A stretch of 64,000 nt of DNA from contig MU119209.1 in the NCBI GenBank assembly GCA_014904845.1, positions 325,380 through 389,379 of the forward strand, in the 5' to 3' direction. Source of the DNA: Acephala macrosclerotiorum (Eukaryota; Ascomycota; Leotiomycetes; Helotiales; Mollisiaceae). Every line of letters starts with the position of its first letter. Within the stretch, counting starts at the first letter, position 1. The notes under the pieces were generated by a model. It searched no databases and was not told the origin of the DNA. It worked only from the letters and a program-made list of their open reading frames with translations. Of this stretch, positions 25,842 to 38,169 are shown one piece after another. Made by a program: the position numbers and the translations under genes.

Positions 25842-28800
25842 ATAATAAAGATTTTTTTTTCTATTAATATAAACGTATTATCGATTTACATTTTAATAAT
25901 ATTAAAAAATTTTTTAATAATCGTAATTAAAAAACAAAAATTGTATATTAATATAATTATAAATAGTTTTTTTTTATAATACTTATAATACGTAATTTAT
26001 TAATATATTTTTATTTTCGCAATTCTATATAAAAACTTTAAAATAATTATAATCGTATTTAATAAATATAAATAATAAATTTTTTTCAATAAACGTATTA
26101 ATATAAATCGTTAAAAATTTATTGTAAATTAAATATAAATTTAAATAATATTACGAAATTATATTTTAATTTTTTTATTTAAAAATTGAATTAAAAAAAA
26201 TATTAAAACAATAATTAATTATTAATTAATTTTTTATATTATCGAGAATTATATAAGAATTATTTTTTTTTTATCGTTATATTTTTAAATTATTAATTTC
26301 GATTTCTCGTAGAAAATATTAATAATTTTTTTTTTAATTTTATTAATTAATTTCAAATTAAAAATTCGAATTTTAATATACTTATTAAAATCGTATTAAA
26401 CGAAATTAAAAACTTTTTTTATAATTAAATTATCGATTTTTTTTTTTAAAACGTTTTAAATAATTATTTAAAAATTGTAATTATATTTTCTTTTTATAGT
26501 TTTAATAATAATTCTATATTATTATTTTTTTTATTTATTATAAAAACTATAAAAATTTTAATTTTTTCAACGATAATAATAAAAAATTAATCATTGAAAT
26601 CTTTGTAATTTTTTTCGTTATTCTCGATAAAATTATAATATTTATTTTATTTAGATTTTTTATTATATACGTTTTTATTTCGTAATTTTTTTAAATATTC
26701 TCGATTACGTTTTTTGATTGATTTTTCGTTTATTTCGTTCGATTAAAAAAATAAAAAAGTTTTTTTTTGATTTTTTTAATTATTTTTTTGATTATTAATT
26801 CGATTATAAATTTTTAGTATTTTTTTTTTCGTATAATAAAATTTAACGATCGTTAAACGAAAATTAATCAATTTATAAAATATATCGATTATATATATTT
26901 TTTTATTAATTGCTAATAGTTTATATAATTTTTTTTATTTGTTTTTTTTATATCAAATATATACTTTAAATAAAATTGATAAATTTAATATAAATTTCGT
27001 ATTTGAATCGTTTTTTATTGAAAACGTATTATTAATTTAACGTTAAATATATAAACGACGTATTTTTTTAGTAATTACTCGAATTGTTTTAATTTTTTTA
27101 ATAATTAATAATAATAATACGTCGTTATTAATCATTTTAAAGTATACTTTAAAAACTAATAATATAAATACAATATTATTCGATTTTATCGAATCGTTAA
27201 TAATTTTGATTACTATTTGTAAAATCATATTTTTATCGATTTATTTTTCGATTAATTTATTGTAAATAATCTCATAAACTCAATATAGTAAAATATAGTA
27301 TTTTTTTACTTTTCTTACATTATTATAAATTTCAACGAATATTTCTTTGATTTCAATCGCTATTATTTTAACGTTTTATTAAAATTCTATAAACGAAATT
27401 TTTTTTTAATATCGTAAACGATATAATTCGATAATTTTTAATATATATCGATTCAATATATACGTAATATATTCTATACTATTTTTATAAATATATTTTT
27501 TATAAATCTAATAACTTAAAATACTATAAACGAATTTACTATTTGTAAAATTAATTTCTTATTTAAATATAAAATGTTAACAATAATCGAATAATTAAAC
27601 TTATAATCATTTTACAAAATAAATTTAAATCTTTCAAATAATTGTTTATACATTTAATAATAGTAATAATACTTAGTAAAATACTAAATATATTTAATAT
27701 TTATATTATAATTAATTCGTTGAAAAACTTTTATAAAACGTTGTATTAATAAATAATTAAAACGTTTATACAATTAACGTAATTTTATATCGATAAAATA
27801 ATTTTAAATTAAATTTTTTTTTGATTAATATAATAATATTTATAAGTAATTTTATTTTTTTATAATAAAAACGATTTTATTTTTTTGAATTAAAATATTT
27901 TTTAAATTGTCGAATTTTATACTTATAGTATTTATATTTTAAATACAAAATAAAAAAAGTATATTTATAAAAACAATATAAAAAGTAATAATATTTAATA
28001 AAATATCGATTCGAATAATTTTTTGTAATAAAACAATACTTTTATTAAAGTAAATCTTATAAATTTCAATTGTAAATATATTTAATTGAATATTAATATC
28101 AAATTTTTATAGTACTATAAATTGCGATTAATTAGTAATTGATATTTCGACAATTTTATTATTTAATATAATTCTTTGAAAAACTTTTAAAAAATATTAA
28201 TTTTCGAAAATAAAAAATGAATATTGATTCGATTCAAGTAATTCAAATTATAATAATAAAATATTGAATATATTTTCTCTCGTAATAATATAACGAGTAA
28301 ATTAATTATTTAAAATAATTATTATTTACGTACTATTGATTTTTTTAAACTCGATAAAATAATTTTTATTCTCGTTTTCTATTTCTATATTTATTAGCAA
28401 TTAATTATTTTTTAATAAATTTTTTATTCTCTCGATTTTAACGAGAAAATTCTAATAATAAATTGTTATAATATTTCGATTTATCGTATATTAAACTTAC
28501 TATTGAAATTTTACATATATTTATTATCGTTTTTCTATTGTATATTTTATTGATCAATATTTCGATTTACTATAAATATAATATTTCTTTTAATATAATT
28601 CTTTTTAAAATTTATAATTTCTACGATATTTATTTCGAAAAAATTTTCGATTTTAATATTTTCGATTTTATACTCGATTGCGTTTTTTATTTCGTTTTTT
28701 ATAAGTACGATCGATTTAATTTTAATCGAACTCGTTTTTTTTTTTATTTTAAAAAATAGAATTTAAATTATATTATTGTATTTTACGTAATTGTATTGCA

Positions 28801-30480
28801 ATATTTATTATTAATCGCAATTTAATATAAACGTTTTCAAAAGTATTAATAAATTTATAAAAAATAAAATTGCATTTTTTAATATTTCAATAAACGCTAA
28901 TAATTTGATTTCGTAAACTATATTTCGTTTAATATTCTAATAATAAATTTAATTGAATTTTTTGAAATTAATTGAAAAATATTTGTAAATATTTCAATTT
29001 AATTTTTATTAAATTAATCGTAATAATTTTTATTAAAATTGTCTCTTTCTATAAAAACATATATAATTAACGATTTTTTTCAATTTCGAAATAAATTTTT
29101 ATTATTATTATTAACGTAATAAAATCGAAATTTCTTTTTAAAAATTTATCGAAATAAAACGCGTTTATACGTTCTATAAAATTAATAGAAAATATTTTAT
29201 TATATTAGTTTTAAAATAATTCGATTTTATTATAGTAATTATAAAAAATCGATAATTTGCGATTAAAAATATCGTATAATTTTTTATTATATTTTTTATT
29301 ATCAATATAAATTTTTATTAAATTTATAAACAATTTAATAAAAATACTTTGTAGATTATTATATTAATTCGATTACTATTGAAAAAATTGTTAGTAAATA
29401 TATTAAATATTTTGTATTATATTAAATAAATTTGTATTTGTAAAAAAAATTACAATAAAAAAAATATAAAAAGTATTCGTAGAAATAATCGTATTTATAG
29501 TAAAAAAATTCGTATTAATAATTGAAATCGTAAAAATAATTATATTTTAATTATTGAATATTAGTATTAAAATACTTTGATTTATTAATTAAATTAATCG
29601 ATTTTATCGAAAAAAAAAATCTCTATTTTTCAATTAATCGACGATCTCTATTTATATCTATTTATAAAATTCTTTTTATTAAAGAACTTTTTTCAAATTA
29701 TCAATAATAAATTTTTCATTTTTCAATATTTAAATTCTATAAATGCATAAAAAGTCTTATAAACGACGTATAAAATTTTTATATATTAAACGTAAAATTT
29801 CTTACGAGCAATTTTTAAAGTTTTTTTAAAAGTATTTTTATAAATTGCAATTAAAGTTTTTTTTTTTTTTATATACTTTAAAACGATAAAAAATATATTT
29901 ATTTAATATTATTTTATTAAAATTTTTATTGTTCATAAAATCGAAATTTTTTTTTTATTTATTTTTATTATAAAAAAATTTGATTTTAAATAAATTTATT
30001 ATTTTAAAAAATAATTATATAATAAATAATAAAAAAATTAAAAATTTTAATTCGAGTTCAAATAAATATTATTATTAATATTTATATACTTTCGATCAAA
30101 TAACAAATAAAAACGCAAAAAAAATTTTAAAAATTCGTTTTTAATATAAATTCGAGTAAATTAATACAAACTTAAAATCGTTTTTACGTTTTTTTATTCG
30201 TTTTTTGTAAACGTTATTATTTTGTATAATAAACGCAAATTTAAAAAATAAATACAAATTTGAAATTACTTTCGTATTATTTTTTTTAAATTTTTAATAA
30301 TTTCAATATTTTTAACGCGTTTCTATAAAAGAATTTTTATAGATTTTCGTTTTTTTAAAAATACGTTAATTATTTTAAGTATTTTTTTACAAAGAATAAA
30401 TTATTTAAAAAATTTTTTTTTTTTTGTAAATTAATTTTTTTTAAATAAAAATCTAATTATTTCGTAATTGATTAAACAAC

Positions 30481-30692
30481 TATTAATCAATATTAGTATT
30501 ACTAAAAATACTTATTACTAGTAATAAATTAAAAACGAAATAAATAAATAAATTAAATGATTCGTTAATTGATTATAAGTTCTAAATCTAATAAACGCAC
30601 AAAAATTGAAAAATATAATCTCAATTCTAGCGCAAGCGGCGCTAGTCCCGATCTGGCCTAGTATTGCACGTGACTATTAAACTAATATTGTA
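30481..30692. repeat. Right LTR of element III
   Basis: Direct repeat partner of 14960-15147. Its preserved island at about 30615-30692 matches the left island closely, with nearly all differences being transitions. Confidence 0.65.
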
Positions 30693-31906
30693 TCCATATA
30701 TAATTTTCAAATTAATATTTATATTTTTAATATTATTATAAAAATTTTTAAAATTAAAATTTGTTTTAAAATTATAAATAGTAAATATTAATAGTTTAAA
30801 GTAAATATCGATTTAATATATTTAAAAAGCGTTTTATATTTTTTTTGTAAATATATTTACAAAGAATTTCGTAATTTAAAATATTGTAATTTCGTTTACA
30901 ATTTAAAATATTAGTTTTTCATCGATTTACAATACGTTTAAATAAATAAAATAATTAAAATTATAATCGTCGCGTAATATAAATTTGAAATAATTAAAAA
31001 ATTTATTATTTATTTGATATTACTAATAAAATTTTATTATTTTTTTCATTTCTTTAAAATTTGTAAAATACTTTTTTCGTTTTAATATTTGTACGAATTT
31101 GATAATTAATAAATATTTAAAATATTTGTATAATCGTTTAAATTTCGTTTTAATTAAATAATAAATAATAAAATCGATTTTTATTATAAAAAATTTATAA
31201 TTACTATAAATTAAATTTTCAAATAAATTAAATAATATTTAAAAATATTCGAATATTTTAATAATAAATATATATTATTTATTTTAAATAAATATATTAT
31301 TAAAATTATTAAATTTAATTCGTAATTTGTTTATATTTTAAAAATAAAATAAAAAAAATACATTTATTAAAACTACGTAAAACGTAATACATTTAATTAA
31401 TATATTAATATTAATAATTTTAAAAAATAAAATTTTATTAATTTTAAATTTAATTATTATTATTTTAATTTTAAATTCGTTTAATTTAATATTTCGAATT
31501 CGTTAAAAAATTAAATATTAATTTTCGTTAGTAATCGATTATTAAATAGTATTAATATCGATTATAATATTTATAAAAACGTTTAATATATAACGATTTA
31601 TTAAATACGTTTTTATATTAATAAATATTAAAAACGATTTCAATTGTATTATAATACTCGATATTATATAATAAATTAATTAATAATTGAATAATTCAAT
31701 AATTTTAAGTTTATTAATTGTATTGTAAAATATTATAAAGTAATTAATCGATCGTATAATATCGTTTTTAAATAGATTTTTTTTTAAATAATTTTAATAA
31801 AAAATTATTCGTATTTTTTAATAATATTAAAATTTAATTTTTCGAATTTAATTACAAATTAAATTATTTTGTTTTTATCGAATAATTTCGATTTTTTGAA
31901 ATTATT

Positions 31907-31930
31907 ATATATATATATATATATATATAT
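31907..31930. repeat. AT dinucleotide run
   Basis: About twelve AT units in a row inside the A+T-rich block. Confidence 0.8.
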
Positions 31931-33774
31931 TTTTTTTAACGTATAATAAATATTTTAATAATTCGAATTTTTGTAAACGAAATATTTTTTTTATTTTAAT
32001 ATATTATCGATTTTTTATAATTAATTCAATTATTATATTAAATATTTTTATTGAAATATTTATAGTTTACGAAATATAATTCGTTTGTATTTCAATAAAA
32101 ATTTTTTTTTTTCGATTATAAAAATTTTTAAAATTGTTTTTATTTTTATTTAAAATAAAATCGTATTATAAACGTTTTTATATACAATTTGAAAATTTAA
32201 TAAAAATCGAAAAAACGTTTAATAATATTTTAATATGTTTTAATAAACGTAATAAAACTTATTTTATATAATAATTTTTATTCGTATATTTAAATATAAA
32301 TCAAATTATTTTTAAATTATTTTTTAATATAATATTTTAAAATATTTAAAAATCGTTTTATTTGAATTTTATATTCGAATTATAATAAATATAATCGTAT
32401 TTTATTAATTGAATATTTTATTTCGATGTTTTTTAATCTTAAAATTCAATTTTACGATTTTAATTATTTTATCAAAAAATAAATTTTTTTTAGCGAATTT
32501 CTAATAATAGAATTTACTAATTTCATTTACAAATATAATCGAAAACGTATTATAATAATTTTTGAATTTAATATTTACTTTCAAATATAAATCTTTAAAT
32601 ACTCGTATTAATATATTTAATAAATTTTTTTTATAATATTTAAATTTATTATCGTAAATTTTTATAAAAATAATTAATTTTTTATCGAAATTAAATATTA
32701 TTTAATTCTCGAATTGAAATTATATATTAATCAATTAAAATTTTGTAACAATTTTTCAATTTCTAATAATAATAAAAATAACGAATTTTATTTCGAATTT
32801 TCATTTTTTAATAATAAATTTAATAATAATATTTTATTACGCTTTTGAAATTGTTTTTAAAATATCGTACATTCAAATAATATCGTTTATTTTATAGAAA
32901 ATTTTATAATGAATTTTAGTAATTAAAAAAAAAAATTAAAAAATATTAATATTATTTTTTTAATTTTTTTAATAAAAATAATAAAAAACGTTAATTTTCG
33001 AATTTATTTTATTTTTAAATTGATTATATTTTTTTTATAAATTGAAATTTTTTATTAAATTTATTTTTATAATTTTTTTATATAATTATTTTAATTGTTT
33101 TTTTTTATTTACAATATTTATTAATATTTTTAAAATTTTAATAAATCGTTTTTTCGATATTTATATTTTATTTATTTACAAAATTTTATATAATTTTTTT
33201 TTCGTATTTTTATTTATTTTCTTTTTAAATATTTTTTTTATTTATTTTAAAAAAAAATTTTTATATTCTATTTATAATTTATAATCTTAATTATTTTTCG
33301 TTTTAAAATTTTGTATTTATTTCAATATATATTATATCGAATCAAAAAATAATAAAAATAATAAAAAAGTTTTTTTTTAATTAAAATCGTATTTTAAAAA
33401 AATGTAATTATATTCTCAAAAAATATTTTATCGAATCGTATTGTATTCAATAAACATATTAATTCAACGAATTTTTATATCGAATTTATAAATATTATTT
33501 AACAAATTATAATAAAATACTTATTATTAATACGCGATAAAATGTAAAATAAAAAATCAATTAATTTTAAATCGAAAAAAATAAAACGAATATAAAATTA
33601 TAATATTTTTTAAAGATTTAATAATTTTTTTAATATAAACAAAAACTACTTTTTTTTTACGTTTAATTAAATTAATAAATTACGTATAATTTGAATTTTT
33701 TTATTCGATCGATTTTATTTAATTATTGTTTTTTTATAAATAATTTTATTACTTTGTAATCGAACGAATTCAAT

Positions 33775-34010
33775 TACTAATTAGTATTAATACGTTCGAG
33801 AACAAATTACAAAATATTAAAATTTTAATCTAATATTAATAATTCAATTTTATTTGCTTTTTTTCAAAGAGAGTATTTATTTATTTATATAATTAAATAA
33901 AGTAAACGTAAGATTAAAAAGTAAATATTAAAATAATTATTATTAAAAACAATAAAAATTATAATTCGAATTATTTAATTAATCGTTTAAATAATTATTT
34001 GATTAAATCA
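33775..34010. repeat. Right LTR of element II
   Basis: Direct repeat partner of 12103-12330, generally retaining more G and C (for example agtaaacgtaagatt against aataaacgtaaaatt). Confidence 0.6.
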
Positions 34011-36235
34011 ATAATAATTATAATTATATTTATTTTAATCGCGTTTATTATTACGATTTTTATTTATTTTTAAAATCTATAAAACATATATAATATTTTT
34101 TAATATTATTACAAATTCGTAAAATACAATTTTTTATATTATTATTTTTATAATTTTTTTTCAATTATTTTTTTTCAAATTTATTATAATTTATTAAATA
34201 ACAATTTGAAATTCTTAATTAATTTTTTAATAAAATTTTTTTTAATAATATCTCGTAAAATAATTTCTTTTTATTCTTTTTAATATATTATTAAAACATA
34301 TAAAATATTAAAACATATAAAATCTCGAATTTGATTTTTATATATTTAATAATTTTTTCAAACGAAAAATTATAATAAAAAATATTATTCAAATAAAAAT
34401 TTCGTATTTATTTTTTCAATATAATTAAAAATATTTTTTCGTATATATTCGACGTAATATTTATATTATTATAATAAACTCGAAATAATTTTAATTTTTT
34501 ATTAAAAAAATCGTAAATTGTTTTTTTATATTTATTATTATTATTAAAATAAAATTTTTTCAAATTATTAAACTTTTTAATAATTTAATTTTTTAACGTT
34601 TTTATTTTTATTTTTATTCAAATTTTTAAATTTTTTTTTTTATATCGTACGATTAATATTCGTTGTAAATTTCTCGTTAAAAATAATTAATCTTTTGAAA
34701 TTTATAATCGTTTTATTATTTATTAAAAAATTTAATTTTAATGAATTTTTTTATTTATATTACAAATAATATTGTATTTACTTTGAAATTTATTTATAAT
34801 ATTATTTTTTTATTATTTTTAATCGAATTAATATTTTTTTTTAAAATATTACTATTTTAAATCGATTAAATATTATCGTTTTAAATTGATTTATTTTATA
34901 ATAAATTATTATTTTATATTTGTTTTTTATTTCATTAAATTTTTCAATGATTTTTTCAAGTTTTTAAAGTAACGTTTTTAAAAATATATATTTTTTATTT
35001 TTATTTCGAAATATTTCTTATTATAATTTTTAATTTATATTAAAAATATTAAAAATTATTTTTTCGTTTTCTCGAATTAATATTTATAAAACTTTTTAAA
35101 ATTTTGATTATCGAATAATAAATATATTTTGTTTAAATTTTTATTATATATTTAATTTAAATTTCGATTTTTATAGTTTATTTAAAACAATTAAATCTAA
35201 TCGTAATTAGTTTTTTAAATTAAATCGAAAATTGAATTTTTTTAAATTTATTTATTATTGTATTTTTATATTTATTCAAATTATATATTATTATCGTTTT
35301 TAAATAAAATTTTCAATTTATTCGTTTAATTATTTACGTAATATATAAATATTATTCTCTTTAAAATAATTTTTTAAAATAATAATTCTATTTTTAATAA
35401 TTATTTTAAAATATATTAATTTTTAATTTTTAAAATTATTTTTATAAAAATTTTATAAAATTATATTTTTGTATTTAAATTTTTTAAATATTTCAAATTT
35501 ATATAAAATAAATCTATTTATAATAAATTTATTTAAATTTAATTTTTTGAAATCGATTTATTTTTTGTATTTGTTTTTATTATAATAAAATAAATTTTTT
35601 TTTTATATATTTATTTAAATTAATTTTTTTTAAAATAAAAAAAATTGAAATAAATATTCGTAATTTTTTATAATCGTTATTAAATAATAAAAAAATATTT
35701 GAAAAAAATAAATCGTTTTTCGAAAAAATTTTATTTTTATTTTAAATATCAATTTTTATTATTTTAAAATATCGATTTATATTCGATAAATTTATTTATT
35801 TGTATATAAAATATAAATAAAAATTCAAATTAATCGTAATTTAAATATATTTCGAATAACGTAAAAATTTATTATTTTTAAAAAAAAATATAATATACAA
35901 TATTTTTTATTATTTTGATTATTAATTCAAAAAAAATAAAATCTTTATAATCGATTTTTTTATCGTACGTAATAAACGCAAATTAAAAAAAATACAATTA
36001 AAATTCTAATAATTATTTTTTCAAATTTTTAATATTATACGCAAAATCTTTTAAATATCGAGAAAAATATAAAATGTAAAATTTTTAAATATTGAAAAAA
36101 TTTACATTTTTTTACGTAAAATTTTTTTAATACTAAAAAAAAATTAAATATACATTTTTAAATTTTAAAAATATATATATTTTTTTACGTAAAAATTTTT
36201 TTTAATTTAAATTTTATTATTTTGTATTTAATTAA

Positions 36236-36435
36236 TATTAATAATATTAAAATATTCGAATATATTAATATATTACGTTTAATAATCGTAGTTTTTACGT
36301 ATTGAATATAAAAATTATTAATTATTTAAAAAATTAAAATTAAAATTGAAAATATTAATATATTTTCAATTTTTATATTAATTTTTTTTAATTAAAATAC
36401 GTAATAAATATATATATATATTTCAATATAAATAA
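36236..36435. repeat. Right LTR of element I
   Basis: Direct repeat partner of 7174-7373, more heavily converted to A/T in its last 60 bases. Confidence 0.65.
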
Positions 36436-36629
36436 AAATTAATATATATAATTATTTTAATAATAAATATTAATCAAAATAAATTTTTTTTGGTATTTTA
36501 TATTATATTTTTTTTTTAATAATTTAAATTTATTATAAAATTTTTAATATATAAATTTTTTATTTATATTAATTTTATTAATACGAGTAAAAACGTTTTT
36601 TTTATAGTTCTTTTTTTAATAAAATTAAA

Positions 36630-36701
36630 ATTGCTTTATAAAGAGTACTAAATACTAAAAGCAACACATTTTAGCGTTTTTTAGTGTAAATACGTGCCGT
36701 A
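36630..36701. repeat. Mutated copy of a 72-bp tandem unit
   Basis: It aligns without gaps to 36710-36781, 80 bases downstream. By eye there are 14 differences and every one is C-to-T or G-to-A in this copy. It forms the last mutated stretch of the A+T-rich block. Confidence 0.85.
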
Positions 36702-36709
36702 GAACTAGA

Positions 36710-36781
36710 GTTGCTCTACGAAGAGCGCTAAATGCTAAAAGCGACACATCTTGGCGTTTCTTGGTGCAAACACGTGCCGTA
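36710..36781. repeat. Unmutated copy of the 72-bp tandem unit
   Basis: Contains the words gaagagcgctaaatgct and aacacgtgccgta. It is the first normal-composition sequence on the right of the A+T block and apparently preserves the ancestral version of 36630-36701. Confidence 0.85.
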
Positions 36782-38169
36782 AGTCTCACGTTTTATTACG
36801 TAAACTCTACGCGGTCTTTTTTTTCTCTAGCGAGATAACCTTTAACTATCGTCAAAGGCATAAGACATCATGAACACACACTTTACATCACCACCACAGC
36901 CTTTGCCTGTAATAACGAGTGTGGAAATTCTTATTCAAAAATGGTATGAGAGCCCTCATTCAATTTATCAAGGAGTCAGCTACTTCCTTGTAGGCATCGG
37001 CTTCTATTTCTGGCTCCGTCGTAATATTTCAGAGGCCTCGACCAGAAGGCAGGCCAGCCTTGCGTGGTCAATGTAACATTGCCGGGACCTGGATTTGCGT
37101 GATGTGGTTTTGGTGCCGACATTTCTGCGCTGCGCCATGTTGAAAGCCTAGTTGATCCTGGGTACGCCATGGGTGAGGGACTGATTATGAGAGGCCAAGG
37201 CTAGCATATGAGGGGATTCTGGACTCACTCCTATGTCGCAAGTCAGGGGTCAATGCCCTACTCTGAAACGATGATCGGCAGGACATGATAAAAGGGGGCA
37301 TTCGGACTGTAAAATAATGGTTCAATCAATCAATTGATCAAGCCAAAAACACCTCCGTTCAACATCCTACAGGACTCTTCCCGTGTACCTTGACTTATCG
37401 AAGGAAATGATTGGAGATACTCTGCTCTTCTCCTGTGCCGCGCGCAAGCATGCCGTCTTATTGTAACAACGCATGAAGATCAAGGACCAGTTGACCGTTC
37501 ATCGACCTTTTGCTGCCAGCAAGGCTGAGCATCCAAAAATACAACCGGTGAACGAGTGGAAAAGATACTAAAAAGAACGACAGTGAACTGCTCTAAGAAG
37601 AATGAATAGACGTTCATCGCGACTGTGGCAGTATCAACTAGAATTCATCTCGTGCCGACAGTGACATTTGTGAGGTTGATGAGATAAGGTCGAGGTCGCG
37701 GCCAAGCATCAAACACCAACATGGCAAGGACATCCAAAACCACGCTATCCGAATCGAGCTATGGAGGCGAGAAGCACTTGCTAATTTCCTTAGACTGACT
37801 TGCACATATTGCAGACAAGAAAATACCATCCGGAGTTGAAAACTGCTTTGTACATTCATCAATTACACGGGCTCAGCACTTCTATTCATCACCTGAATAC
37901 CCCAGCCAGTCTGAAAATCCAGGCTGTTTGCACCCATCCCCATAATCAGAAACGCCAGCAATAAATCCATGAGTATCCCTATGCTTTCGTCTCTTCTTTT
38001 CAGCATCCTTATCTGCGAAGAGAAAGTAGAGATACCCGAATAATATATTTCCCTATTGAACAGCAAAAAAGCCGCCCACCAGTCTATAAATGAAGCTAAT
38101 GCAGAAATTGTACACCATGCAAACATTAATCCAACACATCTCAAATCGTAATCGTGAGATCGTAGAAAA
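36782..38169. other. No confident gene; two weak small frames
   Basis: Normal base composition, but I cannot support a gene. A 68-residue plus-strand frame (36870-37076, ATG start) contains one hydrophobic stretch (GVSYFLVGIGFYFWL) followed by RR and could encode a small single-pass membrane protein. A 93-residue minus-strand frame (37863-38144) has hydrophobic stretches but lacks an ATG at its start. The region also holds the 3' untranslated region of the C2-domain gene. Confidence 0.35.

Larger units (their letters stand above)
14960..30692. mobile_element. Third nested RIP-degraded LTR element (III)
   Basis: Direct repeats at about 14960-15147 and 30481-30692 enclose 15.7 kb. Subtracting element IV (16418-25841) leaves about 6.3 kb. 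The copies end at the same word (aatattgta). The right copy carries an extra stretch of about 20 bases relative to the left, near 30531-30550. The last 75 bases of both copies are strikingly less A+T-rich than their surroundings. The left start is uncertain by a few bases. Confidence 0.6.
12103..34010. mobile_element. Second nested RIP-degraded LTR element (II)
   Basis: Direct repeats of about 230 bp (12103-12330 and 33775-34010) enclose 21.9 kb. Removing element III (about 14960-30692) leaves about 6.2 kb. The right copy ends in TCA and the left copy in TTA, consistent with a CA terminus and CpA-to-TpA mutation. The left copy begins TGTAATTA and the right TACTAATT, again a TG/TA pair. The element sits inside element I. 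The internal sequence is unreadable. Confidence 0.6.
7174..36435. mobile_element. Outermost RIP-degraded LTR element (I)
   Basis: Two 200-bp direct repeats (7174-7373 and 36236-36435) bound a 29.3-kb span. After subtracting the element II insertion (12103-34010), about 7.3 kb remains, a normal size for an LTR retrotransposon. Both copies begin TATTAATA, which would be TG after reversing one G-to-A change. They end in CA (left) and TA (right), the usual LTR end and its C-to-T derivative. The sequences just outside (taaat on the left, aaaat on the right) could be an imperfect 5-bp target duplication. The internal parts, 7374-12102 and 34011-36235, are too mutated to show gag or pol, so Copia or Gypsy type and transcription direction cannot be decided. 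Confidence 0.6.
6665..36629. other. RIP-type A+T-rich block, gene-free
   Basis: About 30 kb of extreme A+T content with sharp edges: ordinary sequence stops at about 6660 and resumes within the duplicated unit at 36630-36781. Remaining C and G are concentrated in CpG, TpCpG and similar contexts. All frames are broken by stops every few dozen bases, and the few open frames are short Phe/Ile/Lys/Asn-rich strings. This is the expected outcome of repeat-induced point mutation on transposons in Pezizomycotina. Four nested pairs of direct repeats (listed separately) explain most of it. The outermost stretches, 6665-7173 and 36436-36629, lie outside the largest pair and are unassigned. No genes, RNAs or CRISPR-like arrays were seen. 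A regional centromere is another possible role. Confidence 0.85.

Noticed and set aside
16746..33284. Short open frames of 60-80 codons inside the A+T-rich block
   Set aside because: They are Phe/Ile/Lys/Asn strings expected by chance at this composition, without starts in context, conserved motifs or introns.
6665..36629. Mitochondrial DNA insertion
   Set aside because: A+T content alone suggested it, but there are no mitochondrial genes, tRNAs or rRNAs, and the paired direct repeats with transition differences point to RIP of transposons.
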